Of a DNA stretch of 64,000 nt, positions 36,228-45,941 are shown piece by piece. Where the stretch lies: positions 81,130 through 145,129 of the forward strand of contig JAEZTB010000045.1 in the NCBI GenBank assembly GCA_023443745.1. Direction: 5' to 3'. Both the position numbers and the translations under genes were made by a program. The DNA is from Bacillota bacterium. GTDB lineage: Bacteria > Bacillota > Clostridia > DSM-8532. The notes beneath the pieces are model-generated. The model saw only the letters and a list, made by a program, of their open reading frames with translations. It did no database searches and had not been told where the DNA came from. Positions within the stretch are counted from its first letter, which is position 1; every line of letters starts with the position of its first letter.

Positions 36228-37004
36228 ATGATCCCAAAGATAATACATTATTGTTGGTTTGGCGGTAATCCGTTGCCTGAATTAGCTATAAAGTGTTTAG
36301 ATAGTTGGAATAAATATTTACCTGATTACGAGATTGTCAGGTGGGATGAAAACAACTTTGACATTAACACCAATTTATATGTTAAACAGGCATACGAGGC
36401 AAAAAAATTTGCTTTTGTTTCCGATTATGTAAGGCTGTATGCACTGTTTAATCATGGTGGAATATATATGGATACTGATGTGGAGGTTCTGCAACCCCTG
36501 GATATGTTCTTAAATCATAAGGCTTTCTCAGGATTTGAATCGTATATATACTTATCAACGTGTATAATGGCATGTGAAAAAGGTTTTACCGGATTTAACG
36601 AATTATTGGAATTATATAAAACAAAACGATTTATTAAAGACGATGGCACTTATGATGTTACGACAAATGTCGCTTTTATAACTGATTTTTACGTAAAAAA
36701 AGGATTACTACAAAATAATACACTTCAGACAATTGAAGGTCTTACTATCTACCCCGAGCAGTTTTTTTGTCCCCGCCCACTTATCGGTGGAAAACACGAC
36801 AAAGAAGCATACATCGTTCATCATTTTGCAGGATCATGGCGCTCCGCTGAGGAGCAAAGAAGGAAAAACAGCTTGCTTTTTAAAACATATTTCAGACTGC
36901 TCATGGCAATAAGACAAGCTGCAATAGGCATTCTTGGGAAAGACGCTTTTGAGAAAACCAAAGGACTATTAACTAAAAGAAGGAACCGGAATGAGCCGAA
37001 CTAA
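36228..37004 (+). CDS. GT32-type glycosyltransferase (capsular polysaccharide synthesis)
   Basis: 258 aa. N-terminus IPKIIHYCWFGG and the DxD site in GGIYMDTDVEVL identify the Gly_transf_sug/OCH1-like GT32 family, which transfers hexoses from nucleotide sugars. It is soluble or peripheral. It overlaps the flippase gene by 14 bp and has GAAAGGA before the ATG. These two genes run opposite to the rest of the glycan locus. The 220-bp upstream gap is AT-rich; a TACAAT box is seen, but no convincing -35. Confidence 0.88.
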   Translation: MIPKIIHYCWFGGNPLPELAIKCLDSWNKYLPDYEIVRWDENNFDINTNLYVKQAYEAKKFAFVSDYVRLYALFNHGGIYMDTDVEVLQPLDMFLNHKAFSGFESYIYLSTCIMACEKGFTGFNELLELYKTKRFIKDDGTYDVTTNVAFITDFYVKKGLLQNNTLQTIEGLTIYPEQFFCPRPLIGGKHDKEAYIVHHFAGSWRSAEEQRRKNSLLFKTYFRLLMAIRQAAIGILGKDAFEKTKGLLTKRRNRNEPN

Positions 37005-38502
37005 ACTTGCGCTCTGGAACATGCTCTCAAATATTGTATACAAAATAGCTACTGTTGGTTTTGTAGTTATTTTGCCAAGGATTATGATTGTAAGCCTTGG
37101 CTCTGAAATAAACGGATTTATATCTTCAATAACCAGCATGTTTGTTTATATTAATCTACTGGAAGCTGGAGTTGGCGGTGCCTCAACCTTTTCCCTATAT
37201 GCGAGTATAGCCTATAATAACAGGGATCAGACAAATGGGATAATGGCCGCAACAAACAGGTATTACAGGAAAATAGGCGTTTACTTCTCCGGGTGCATCT
37301 TTGCTCTTGCCTTCATATATCCTTTTATCGTAGATTCAGATATGTCCTATCTAACGGTATGTATTGTTGTATTATTGACTGCAACACCTTATTTGTTTAA
37401 TTACTTCGTCCAAGGAAAATACGCTATCTTATTATCTTCTGACAATAGAAGCTATGTATTAACAAATGTCAACACCATCATTTCCATTCTCTCAAATACC
37501 GTAAAGATAATCCTTTTGATAAATGGTCACAGTATCATCATCGTGCAGTTGGCCTTCGCCTTGGTAAGCTCCTTACAAGCAATTATGATATACTTATATA
37601 TAAAGAAAAAGTACCCTTGGCTGAATTTATCGGTAAAACCGGACTATCATTCTATCCGGCACAGGGCTTCTGTAATGATCCATCAAGTTTCCGGCGTTTT
37701 GTTTGCGAATTCCGGCATACTCCTTTTAACCTTTTTTTCCGATTTAAAAACAATAAGTGTTTATACCGTTTATATGATGATTTATTCACAGGTAAGCGCA
37801 ATTCCGCAGTTATTTCCCGGAGGAGTGCAAGCTAGCCTAGGGCAGATCTATAACGAAGATTTTAAACGGTTTCGTGACTTATTTAGCAGCTTTGAAATAT
37901 ATTTTTTTCAGGTAGTATACGCTTCATTTGCAACTGCCTATATGCTTACCCTGCCATTTTTGCGACTTTATACCGCCAATATAACCGACATCAATTATAT
38001 TGATGAAAGGCTTCCGATTTTATTCGCAATCGCTCAAGTATTGATGAACCTGGAGATACCCTATGCTCTGCTCATCCGTATTTCCGGTCATTTCAAGGAG
38101 ACACGGGGTCAAGCCGTGCTTGAAGCTATAACCAATATTGTTGTATCTTTCGTATTAGTTTTTAATTTCGGAATCTATGGTGTGTTGATCGGGGTAATAA
38201 CATCCGTGTTATATCGCTGCATAGTTACCATACGATACTGCAATAAATTTATTTTAAGAAGATCTTTTACTATAAATGCAGTAGATGGAACTATAAGCGT
38301 TCTGTTATGCGCAGGTGTCATAGCAATATTCAACACACACATAAAATCAATTGTAACCTATGGCCAGCTCTTAGTTTGGGCGTTTACCCTTTTCACAGTT
38401 TTTATATCGGTGCTTGTATTAAAAACGATACTAACCAGGAGAACGGACACTCAAATACTATGGTCTTTTATACGCAAATTTGCGGGACTTAAAAAGGCTT
38501 AA
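36991..38502 (+). CDS. wzx: Wzx-like lipid-linked oligosaccharide flippase
   Basis: 503 aa, about 12-14 TM helices, of the MATE/Wzx superfamily (N-terminus ends with NMLSNIVYKIATVGFVVILP). It should move undecaprenyl-linked glycan across the membrane. It is the only flippase candidate in the window, so it may serve the bacillosamine locus, the second locus, or both. It ends 2 bp from the convergent glycosyltransferase gene. Confidence 0.85.
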   Translation: MSRTKLALWNMLSNIVYKIATVGFVVILPRIMIVSLGSEINGFISSITSMFVYINLLEAGVGGASTFSLYASIAYNNRDQTNGIMAATNRYYRKIGVYFSGCIFALAFIYPFIVDSDMSYLTVCIVVLLTATPYLFNYFVQGKYAILLSSDNRSYVLTNVNTIISILSNTVKIILLINGHSIIIVQLAFALVSSLQAIMIYLYIKKKYPWLNLSVKPDYHSIRHRASVMIHQVSGVLFANSGILLLTFFSDLKTISVYTVYMMIYSQVSAIPQLFPGGVQASLGQIYNEDFKRFRDLFSSFEIYFFQVVYASFATAYMLTLPFLRLYTANITDINYIDERLPILFAIAQVLMNLEIPYALLIRISGHFKETRGQAVLEAITNIVVSFVLVFNFGIYGVLIGVITSVLYRCIVTIRYCNKFILRRSFTINAVDGTISVLLCAGVIAIFNTHIKSIVTYGQLLVWAFTLFTVFISVLVLKTILTRRTDTQILWSFIRKFAGLKKA

Positions 38503-38504
38503 AA

Positions 38505-39392
38505 CTACCTCTTTAATACTTTATAATTCTTGAATATAAAGCCTAACCTTGCCAGAGCTAATATTATGCCGTTTGCACCCACTCTTCTTGCTGCCTCACC
38601 ATATGAAAGATTATACTTCCTAGCAGCATATGTGTAGCTTCCCAATATTTTAAACTTTTCTATAAAAGGAAGAGTGTATCCCATGATTTCTTTAGTAGAA
38701 TGTGTATATCCCTTGAAATTTTTAACTGCTATTGCTTTATTGGAAGTCAGGCCATCAGGAAGATAATTGCATATATAGATAATATCATTAAACCATCTAA
38801 GCTTATATCCGTCATTTGCAATTTTATACCAAACGGTCATTTCAGTTACAAATTTTTCACCTTCAAATTCCGGAAAGGGATATTTAATTAAAATATCTGT
38901 ATAAAAAATCTCAGCTTTATCCCCTATAATGTTATGTTTACGTCTCTCTAGAGAAGTAGCATCTACATAATCATCTGAAAATGTTTTACCGATTAGGTGG
39001 TCGTTACTGTATCCCCTATTAAAGGCCAGACCCGCAAAGCCTTGCTCAGGCAATACTTTCTCCTTTTTGAGTATTAATTCTATTGCAGCATCAACAAGAT
39101 AATCATCTGAATCTACTATAAAAAATAAACGGCCTTTTGCTATTTCAACTCCCTTATTTATTGCGCAATGCTTTCCTTGATTTGGAGTTGAAATATAGTT
39201 AATTTCAAAGCCATTATCTCTGGAAATCCAAGCATTAATCAACTCATTTATATTATCCGTGGAGCCGTCATTAACAATCACCCATTCAAAATCTTTAACA
39301 CTTTGCTGACAGAGCGATTTGTATAATTTTTCAATAATATATGCCCTATTATAAACCGGAGTGAAAACAGTTATTGATACCATCTTAGTCAT
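38505..39392 (-). CDS. Family 2 glycosyltransferase
   Basis: 295 aa. GT-A fold motifs: ITVFTPVYNRAYIIEKL, VIVNDGSTDN and the metal-binding DSDD in FIVDSDDYL. A nucleotide-sugar-dependent inverting transferase is expected. The ATG at 39392 overlaps the preceding gene by 8 bp, although a longer frame reaches 39491. It is the last gene of the minus-strand glycan operon. Confidence 0.88.
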   Translation of the reverse strand: MTKMVSITVFTPVYNRAYIIEKLYKSLCQQSVKDFEWVIVNDGSTDNINELINAWISRDNGFEINYISTPNQGKHCAINKGVEIAKGRLFFIVDSDDYLVDAAIELILKKEKVLPEQGFAGLAFNRGYSNDHLIGKTFSDDYVDATSLERRKHNIIGDKAEIFYTDILIKYPFPEFEGEKFVTEMTVWYKIANDGYKLRWFNDIIYICNYLPDGLTSNKAIAVKNFKGYTHSTKEIMGYTLPFIEKFKILGSYTYAARKYNLSYGEAARRVGANGIILALARLGFIFKNYKVLKR

Positions 39393-40431
39393 AATATACA
39401 CCCGCCAATTGATTTTTGTAATTGTTGATATTATTGATTCGAATAGCCCTTTCTTTTGACAATTTGGCCATTTCAGCTCTTTTTTGTTCATCAGTCAGTA
39501 AATGGCATATATGATCAGCAAGCACTTCATTCTCATCAGACAGGTAACCCGTTTTTCCCGGGATTACTAATTCAGCCAAACCATCTGTAGGTGTAGAAAC
39601 AATAGGAACACCAAGTGCCATGGCTTCTAAAGCGCTCATGGGAGTACCTTCATATATAGATGTCATGACAAAGACCTTTGAATCACGGAGTACTTTATAA
39701 GGATTGTCAACGAAACCTGAAAAGTCAATATTATCAATAATTCCTATCTCACATGCCTTTTCTTTTACTTCGTCAGCCAGATCTCCATTTCCAACAATAG
39801 CGATTCTGGCATTCGGTATTTTATATACAACTTGTTTCAGAACTTCAATTAAACGTATTGGGTTTTTTGGATATGATAAACGGCCTACAAAAGCCACATC
39901 ATAATTATAAGCCTTTATATCCTCCGAAACACGTTTAAATAGTTCATTAATATTGATTATGTTATTTAACACCATACTCTTACTATGAACAAAGTCTTTA
40001 TATTTGTATTGATTAAGGGAAGAATTGGATACCCATATTATTCTTTTGAATTTATTGGACACCATCTTATAAAGGAATGATTTTAAAGATAAGCTTCGCA
40101 TATCTTCATGATTACCATGAATATGGGATATTAGAACAGCTTTTTTACTAAATCCTGATGCAACAATACTGGCACGAATATCATGAGCGTGGATGATGTC
40201 TGGCTGAAATTCCCGAACTATACGCTTTATTTCACTTCTGCAAAGCTTTCTAATCGGAAAATAAGTTATCTTACGTTCTTCCAAGGCATAGCGTATCTGT
40301 CCGTTGAGGCTGCAATACGCCATTTCATATTTATTATCTTGGAACATCTTGATGATTTGGCATACAACATTTTCAGCACCAGAAAACTGACCTGTATTCA
40401 ACAGATGTAAAACTTTTATTTTCTTTTGCAT
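39385..40431 (-). CDS. Family 4 glycosyltransferase
   Basis: 348 aa, GT-B fold. N-terminal HLLNTGQFSGAENVV and C-terminal donor site FVMTSIYEGTPMSALEAMAL with the EX7E motif mark a retaining GT4 enzyme. AGAGGG before the ATG at 40431 gives the usual length. It probably extends the lipid-linked chain after the PglA-like step. Confidence 0.9.
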   Translation of the reverse strand: MQKKIKVLHLLNTGQFSGAENVVCQIIKMFQDNKYEMAYCSLNGQIRYALEERKITYFPIRKLCRSEIKRIVREFQPDIIHAHDIRASIVASGFSKKAVLISHIHGNHEDMRSLSLKSFLYKMVSNKFKRIIWVSNSSLNQYKYKDFVHSKSMVLNNIININELFKRVSEDIKAYNYDVAFVGRLSYPKNPIRLIEVLKQVVYKIPNARIAIVGNGDLADEVKEKACEIGIIDNIDFSGFVDNPYKVLRDSKVFVMTSIYEGTPMSALEAMALGVPIVSTPTDGLAELVIPGKTGYLSDENEVLADHICHLLTDEQKRAEMAKLSKERAIRINNINNYKNQLAGVYYD

Positions 40432-40475
40432 TGCATATCCCTCTTTTACCCAGCACCTTATGAGAATAATCTTTA

Positions 40476-42350
40476 TCATTGAACATGGTTATGATTAATT
40501 GTTCCGCTATATCCGGGCACTAATTTTTTTATGAAATCTGAAATAGATATCTCATTTATTCCTGAAATAATGATATCCTTTAAGTAATCTATTTCATGAC
40601 GGATAAAATCATAATCCTCGAAAAGCGGCTGAGCAATATACAATTTTTCATTTTTTGTTTTTTCTATTCCCTCTTCTGATAACAGGAGCTCCTCGAAAAG
40701 CTTTTCACCTGGTCTCAGTCCTATGAATTCAATCTCTATATCTTCATAGGGCTCAAAGCCGGAGAGCCTGATCATGTTCTCTGCCAGATCAAGAATTTTA
40801 ATCGGTTGCCCCATATCAAGAATAAAAATCTCTCCACCTTTTGCAAAAGCCCCTGCCTGAATAACCAATTGAGCCGCTTCTGGTATAGCCATAAAATAGC
40901 GTGTCATATCCGGATGGGTTACTGTAACTGGTCCACCTGCTTCAATTTGACGCTTGAAGAGGGGAATTACGCTTCCGCTGCTGCCAAGCACATTACCAAA
41001 GCGGACTGCCATAAACTCAGTATGGCTTTTGCTATTCATTGCTTGGATAATCATCTCGGCTATTCTTTTTGTGGCACCCATGACATTGGTTGGGTTTACC
41101 GCTTTATCACTGGATATCAGAACAAATCTATCTACATTGGCTTTATCGGCTGCTTGGGCGACATTCCAGGTTCCCAGCACATTATTTTTTAAAGCCTCCT
41201 CTGGATGCCACTCCATTAAGGGCACATGCTTATGTGCAGCAGCATGAAAAACAATATTAGGTTTTATATTCTGAAAGATGGTTTGAATCCTGTTTTCTTC
41301 ACGGATATTGGCAATAACAGGCTCAAATATTGGGTTCGGATATTTTGTTTTTAATTCTAAAACAACATCATGTAGATTGTTCTCATAATTATCCAGCATA
41401 ATCAGTTTATGTGGATTATATACAGCTATTTGCCTACATAGCTCCGATCCAATAGATCCTCCTGCACCAGTAACAAGAATAACCTTCCCTTTGAGAAATG
41501 ACTCAATTTCAGCAGTATCAAGCTTAACCATTTCTCTTCCAAGTAAGTCCTCGATATCAACATCCTTAACTTTCTGCATTACAACGGATTCATCAATAAT
41601 TTGTGACATGGAAGGCAGTATCCGTATTCGGCATCCAGTTTTTGCACATTCTCCATAGACCTTGTTCAATAGCGCTGGCTTTGCCTTGGGGAGGGCTATG
41701 ATAATCTCATTAACTTTCTCCCTTTGGACAACTTTAAATATCTTTGAGTCATCTCCAACAATTGGTATACCGTTTATTTTATTCCCAATTTTAAACGGAT
41801 CGTTATCAATAAAAGCTACAGGTTTTTGTTGGAGCTCCGGATGATGTTTCATCTCCCGGGCAATGATGGCACCAGCATCCCCAGCACCGATAATAAGAAC
41901 ACGCTTCAGCTTATCGTAGTCAATAGCAGCACCTGTTACGTGTCTTCTATAAATCCGGTAAAGTAACCTGACTCCTCCAACAGCAAAAACATCCAGCATA
42001 AAAGTAAGGGCAAAAATACTTCTTGGGGCAAATACCCATCCCATAAAGTCATATTGTAGTATGAGTACTGCCGATAAGATAGTATTAGCAACAGCAGATG
42101 CAATGACCACCTTTATGACTTCGTAAGCGCCTGCGTACCGCCACAGACTATGATAGAGCTTGGATAAAGAAAAAATAATGATTTTAATTACAGTTGATAG
42201 TATAGCAATAAAACCAATATATTGTGTAAACTCGCTCGGAATTGCTTTCAAATTAAAATCAAATCTTATAAAATAGGCAATAAAGAGCCCGATATTTAGT
42301 GTTATTAAATCAGCAAAATAGAAAACCGCACTGCGGTATAATCTTTTCAC
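40476..42350 (-). CDS. pglF: UDP-GlcNAc 4,6-dehydratase, membrane form (PglF/CapD-like)
   Basis: 624 aa: four N-terminal TM helices, a first Rossmann-like domain (VLIIGAGDAGAIIAREM), and the C-terminal SDR catalytic domain (VTGAGGSIGSELCRQI; active-site region SSDKAVNPTNVMGATKR, where Met replaces the usual Tyr as in this subfamily). It makes UDP-2-acetamido-2,6-dideoxy-4-keto-glucose, the first step to bacillosamine. GTG at 42350 with GGGGGT upstream is the start. Confidence 0.88.
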   Translation of the reverse strand: MKRLYRSAVFYFADLITLNIGLFIAYFIRFDFNLKAIPSEFTQYIGFIAILSTVIKIIIFSLSKLYHSLWRYAGAYEVIKVVIASAVANTILSAVLILQYDFMGWVFAPRSIFALTFMLDVFAVGGVRLLYRIYRRHVTGAAIDYDKLKRVLIIGAGDAGAIIAREMKHHPELQQKPVAFIDNDPFKIGNKINGIPIVGDDSKIFKVVQREKVNEIIIALPKAKPALLNKVYGECAKTGCRIRILPSMSQIIDESVVMQKVKDVDIEDLLGREMVKLDTAEIESFLKGKVILVTGAGGSIGSELCRQIAVYNPHKLIMLDNYENNLHDVVLELKTKYPNPIFEPVIANIREENRIQTIFQNIKPNIVFHAAAHKHVPLMEWHPEEALKNNVLGTWNVAQAADKANVDRFVLISSDKAVNPTNVMGATKRIAEMIIQAMNSKSHTEFMAVRFGNVLGSSGSVIPLFKRQIEAGGPVTVTHPDMTRYFMAIPEAAQLVIQAGAFAKGGEIFILDMGQPIKILDLAENMIRLSGFEPYEDIEIEFIGLRPGEKLFEELLLSEEGIEKTKNEKLYIAQPLFEDYDFIRHEIDYLKDIIISGINEISISDFIKKLVPGYSGTINHNHVQ

Positions 42351-42458
42351 TTTTGACCCCCATTTTGGTATTTCTAGGCTTCCTTTATTTTATCACACCG
42401 CTTGATCAAATCAATTGGTTAAACTTACAACAACAAGAATAAATAACTATCAACACTC

Positions 42459-43595
42459 CTAGAACTGATTTCTTATTATCTCAATTACCCTAGCCTGTTC
42501 ATTTTCAGAAAGACCGGCACCCGAGGGGATACAAACACCCCAATTGAAGAGATCCTCCGCTATGCTTGTTCTACTCGATGTATGACTATAAAACATGCAT
42601 TTAGAAAAGACAGGCTGCATATGCATAGGTCTCCAAACCGGTCTGGACTCAATATTTTTATCCTCCAGGGCTTTGATAATAGAAACAGGTAGAACTCTTG
42701 ATGTTTGATTAATCAGTATAACCGTAAACCAATAGTTAGGCTGGCTCCAATCAGGTACAGGAAACATAGAGATCTCTTGGATATCTTTAAATGCTTTAGA
42801 ATATGTATCGTATATTGCTTTTTTCTTGGCTATCTTTTGGACAATCTGCTCATACTGACCTATACCTATACCTGCCAGAACATTACTCAACCGGTAATTG
42901 TAACCGATCTCTTTATGTTCATAATGAATAGCTTTTTCCCTGGCTTGAGTGGACCAAAAGCGGCATTTTTCAATGGCCTGACTGTTATTTGATACAAGCA
43001 TGCCTCCCCCACTCGTCGTTACAATTTTGTTTCCATTAAATGAGTAGATTCCGAAATAGCCAAAGGTACCGCTGTTTTTTCCTTTATAATAGGCTCCCAT
43101 GGACTCGGCAGCATCTTCAATAACCGGAACATTGTAGGCTTCACATATGGGTAATAGTCGATCCATGTCCGCACTTTGACCATAAAGATTAACAATGATA
43201 ACAGCTTTAGGGAGCCTGCTTTCTTTTTTTGCATTGCTTAGAGCCTGTTCAAGAGCAATCGGTGACATATTCCACGAATCAGGCTCAGAATCTATAAAGA
43301 CGAGTTCTCCACCCTCATAACAAACCGGATTACAGCTTCCTGCGAATGTTAAAGAAGAGCAAAAAACAGTATCGCCTTGACTCACACCCAGATATTTAAT
43401 CGCTAAATGCATAGCAGCTGTTCCTGATGAAAGAGCAAGGGAGGACGATACACCAATTTTCGATGCAACCATTTGCTCAAACCTATCAACATTAGGGCCA
43501 AGCGGTGCTATCCAATTGGTTTCAAAAGCTTGCATGACATATTGAATTTCATTCCCGGTAAGATCCGGAGGTGAGAGATAAATCCTTTTATCCAT
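42459..43595 (-). CDS. pglE: DegT/DnrJ-type UDP-sugar aminotransferase (PglE-like)
   Basis: 378 aa PLP enzyme. The PLP lysine is in YSFNGNKIVTTSGGGM, the SSGTAAMHLA phosphate site lies near residue 60, and N-terminal YLSPPDLTGNE is typical of PglE/PseC-like enzymes. It would add the C4 amino group to the keto-sugar made by PglF. Start chosen at ATG 43595 because AAGGA lies 9 bp upstream; ATG 43604 touches it. It lies between the pglF- and pglD-like genes. Confidence 0.87.
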   Translation of the reverse strand: MDKRIYLSPPDLTGNEIQYVMQAFETNWIAPLGPNVDRFEQMVASKIGVSSSLALSSGTAAMHLAIKYLGVSQGDTVFCSSLTFAGSCNPVCYEGGELVFIDSEPDSWNMSPIALEQALSNAKKESRLPKAVIIVNLYGQSADMDRLLPICEAYNVPVIEDAAESMGAYYKGKNSGTFGYFGIYSFNGNKIVTTSGGGMLVSNNSQAIEKCRFWSTQAREKAIHYEHKEIGYNYRLSNVLAGIGIGQYEQIVQKIAKKKAIYDTYSKAFKDIQEISMFPVPDWSQPNYWFTVILINQTSRVLPVSIIKALEDKNIESRPVWRPMHMQPVFSKCMFYSHTSSRTSIAEDLFNWGVCIPSGAGLSENEQARVIEIIRNQF

Positions 43596-43608
43596 ATTTT
43601 TCATTCCT

Positions 43609-44226
43609 TCATTTCGCTGGTATACCCTTAACTATTACACCATCAATAACATCTCTGACAACAACTGCACCTGCTCCAATTATTGAATGGGCACCAATTT
43701 TTATATTATGTATTATAGTTGCACCTGCTCCAATATGAGTAGATTCATCTACCCATACATTCCCGCAAAGTGTTGCGTTGGGCGATACATGAACAAAATC
43801 AGATATCTTGCAGTCATGTTCAATAACAGCAGCTGAATTGATGATGACATGTCTGCCGATAACAGTGCCTGCGTTGATGATACAACCCGGCATAATAACA
43901 GACCCTTCCATAATCTGAACATGAGGGCTCACAATTGCTTTCGGATGAATGGGGGTAAACCATTGGGTTCTATATTTCTCAGTGATGGATTTTCTGGTTT
44001 GATTATTCCCGATAGCGATGCAGAAGTTAACTTCTGACTTTGTAAGCTCATCTATCTGATCTAAACTCCCCAGTCTTCTATAGCTCAACATCCTTGATTT
44101 TAAAGGATTATCATCAAGGAATCCAATTATTTCAGCCTGCTCACCATTTCTAATCATACATTCTATGATGTCGGCAACAACCATAGCATGGCCGCTGCCA
44201 CCGATAATGCAGATTTTTTTCATCAT
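43609..44226 (-). CDS. pglD: UDP-4-amino-sugar N-acetyltransferase (PglD/NeuD-like)
   Basis: 205 aa. N-terminal Rossmann-like domain (ICIIGGSGHAMVVADII) and a C-terminal left-handed beta-helix of hexapeptide repeats (VIMPGCIINAGTVIGRHVII). Catalytic His is likely in AAVIEHDCKI. It acetylates the C4 amine to give UDP-N,N'-diacetylbacillosamine. AAGGGG sits 6 bp before the ATG at 44226; an ATG at 44241 overlaps the previous stop and is also possible. Confidence 0.86.
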   Translation of the reverse strand: MMKKICIIGGSGHAMVVADIIECMIRNGEQAEIIGFLDDNPLKSRMLSYRRLGSLDQIDELTKSEVNFCIAIGNNQTRKSITEKYRTQWFTPIHPKAIVSPHVQIMEGSVIMPGCIINAGTVIGRHVIINSAAVIEHDCKISDFVHVSPNATLCGNVWVDESTHIGAGATIIHNIKIGAHSIIGAGAVVVRDVIDGVIVKGIPAK

Positions 44227-44237
44227 GATCAGCCCCT

Positions 44238-44843
44238 TCATTTATGAGAACCCGTAAATTTCTCCATTGTCACGCTTCCCTGAGAGGATATACCTTCACG
44301 CTTCAATACTTTTTTGACGGTTAAGAAGAGTATTTTTATATCCAGCCAAAGGCTCCAATGATCAATATACCATGTATCTAAGCTAAACTTTTCTTCCCAG
44401 GAGATAGCATTCCGACCGTTTATCTGTGCCCACCCTGTTATTCCTGGCTTCATATTGTGCCTTCTCATCTGTTCCGGGGTATAGTAATGCAAATACTCTA
44501 CTAATAGAGGTCTTGGGCCAACGAGACTCATATCACCCTTAAGAACATTAAAAAGCTCAGGAAGCTCATCCAAACTGGTGCTACGCAGAAACTTTCCATA
44601 GCGCGTTAAGCGCTCTTTATCAGAAAGTAGATTACCGTGCTTATCCTTTGCATCAGTCATAGTTCTGAACTTGTACATATAAAATACTTTTTTATTAAAC
44701 CCAGGTCTTGCTTGTTTGAAAAAAACGGGTTTTCCCAGCTTTATAAATGATACAACAATAATCATAATAAAAATAGGCAATAGTACAACTATAGCCATCA
44801 GCGATATCATAACATCTATACACCTTTTTGTTGCCAATCCCAT
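44238..44843 (-). CDS. pglC: Initiating phosphoglycosyl transferase (PglC-like)
   Basis: 201 aa, the small monotopic form: one re-entrant hydrophobic N-terminal segment followed by the catalytic core FKQARPGFNKKVFYMYKFRT, SLDELPELFNVLKGDMSLVG and PRP. It transfers the phospho-sugar, most likely diNAc-bacillosamine-1-phosphate, to undecaprenyl phosphate. The flanking pglD- and pglA-like genes support that substrate; sequence alone does not fix it. Confidence 0.88.
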   Translation of the reverse strand: MGLATKRCIDVMISLMAIVVLLPIFIMIIVVSFIKLGKPVFFKQARPGFNKKVFYMYKFRTMTDAKDKHGNLLSDKERLTRYGKFLRSTSLDELPELFNVLKGDMSLVGPRPLLVEYLHYYTPEQMRRHNMKPGITGWAQINGRNAISWEEKFSLDTWYIDHWSLWLDIKILFLTVKKVLKREGISSQGSVTMEKFTGSHK

Positions 44844-44847
44844 TCTA

Positions 44848-45936
44848 CTACCTGCTCATCAAACTTAATATCTTATCAACTACAGCTTCTCGATCAAAAT
44901 TTTTCTCAATATGCTCTCTGGATTTTTTACCCATTTCCAAGCGCTGATCCTTAGATAAAAGTATATACTGAATCATTTTATCATACAAATCATTTGAATC
45001 TTTTGCTTTGCACAAATATCCAGATTGCTGATCCAGGACAGCCTCTCTGCAGCCTGGTATATCTGAGGCTATAATAGGCCTTCCCATAGCCGCTGATTCT
45101 AATAATGTATTGGACATGCCTTCATGATAGGAAGGCAAAACCACACAATGGGCTTTTTCAATATAGCTTTTAACATCCTTCTGAAAACCATAGTAATGAA
45201 TAATACCTGATTCGTCTAATTCTTCAATTTGCTCTTTATAATTATCCTCAAAAAAACCAAGGACATCAAACTCGACATTGTATTGGTTTTCGGTCTTAAG
45301 GCGTTTAGCAGCCTTAAAGAATTCGTTTATACCTTTTTCCGCCATAATTCTGCCTATAAATAAGAATCTGAGTGGTTCATCAAATTTCATTGGTGAGTAG
45401 CGATACTCCTCAATGTTCACCCCAGCTCCGTTTACCAATACCGCTTCTTCTGCAGGTATAATGCAATGGTCAACGAAAACTTTGAGATTTGTTGTGTTTT
45501 CAAAAACAATAGCGTTAGCTCTCTTTAGTGCAAATTTATATAGTTTAATGATAAGCAATTTCAAAAGCCCTGGTTTCTGAAAGGCTGTTCCAAGGCCGGT
45601 TATTGTCGATATGTATTTTACCTTACAAAATCTGCTGGCAAGGCCCCCATAAATATTAGGTTTAATGGTATAAGTTAAAACATAGTCGGGACGCTCTTTT
45701 TTAATCAAACAAACATATTCCCTTATTATTTTCAAATCTTTCAGGATGTTCATGGATCTTCTTTCAATCTCTGTCTTATGATAATTACAGCCCATTCTTA
45801 TAAGATCATCTACCCTTTCCCCATTGGGTAAGGATATTATAACTTGATGATTCTTGTTAATTAGCTCTCCTAAAAGTTCTTTACGAAAATTATAAAGACC
45901 GATGTCGTTATTGGCTAAAATAATAACCTTCATCAT
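44848..45936 (-). CDS. pglA: PglA-like GT4 glycosyltransferase
   Basis: 362 aa, GT-B fold. N-terminal KVIILANNDIGLYNFRKELL and C-terminal VLPSYHEGMSNTLLESAAMG (EX7E) are like PglA, which adds HexNAc to lipid-linked bacillosamine. The 4-bp gap to the pglC-like gene supports a joint pathway. The precise donor sugar cannot be read from sequence. Confidence 0.83.
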   Translation of the reverse strand: MMKVIILANNDIGLYNFRKELLGELINKNHQVIISLPNGERVDDLIRMGCNYHKTEIERRSMNILKDLKIIREYVCLIKKERPDYVLTYTIKPNIYGGLASRFCKVKYISTITGLGTAFQKPGLLKLLIIKLYKFALKRANAIVFENTTNLKVFVDHCIIPAEEAVLVNGAGVNIEEYRYSPMKFDEPLRFLFIGRIMAEKGINEFFKAAKRLKTENQYNVEFDVLGFFEDNYKEQIEELDESGIIHYYGFQKDVKSYIEKAHCVVLPSYHEGMSNTLLESAAMGRPIIASDIPGCREAVLDQQSGYLCKAKDSNDLYDKMIQYILLSKDQRLEMGKKSREHIEKNFDREAVVDKILSLMSR

Positions 45937-45941
45937 ACACC

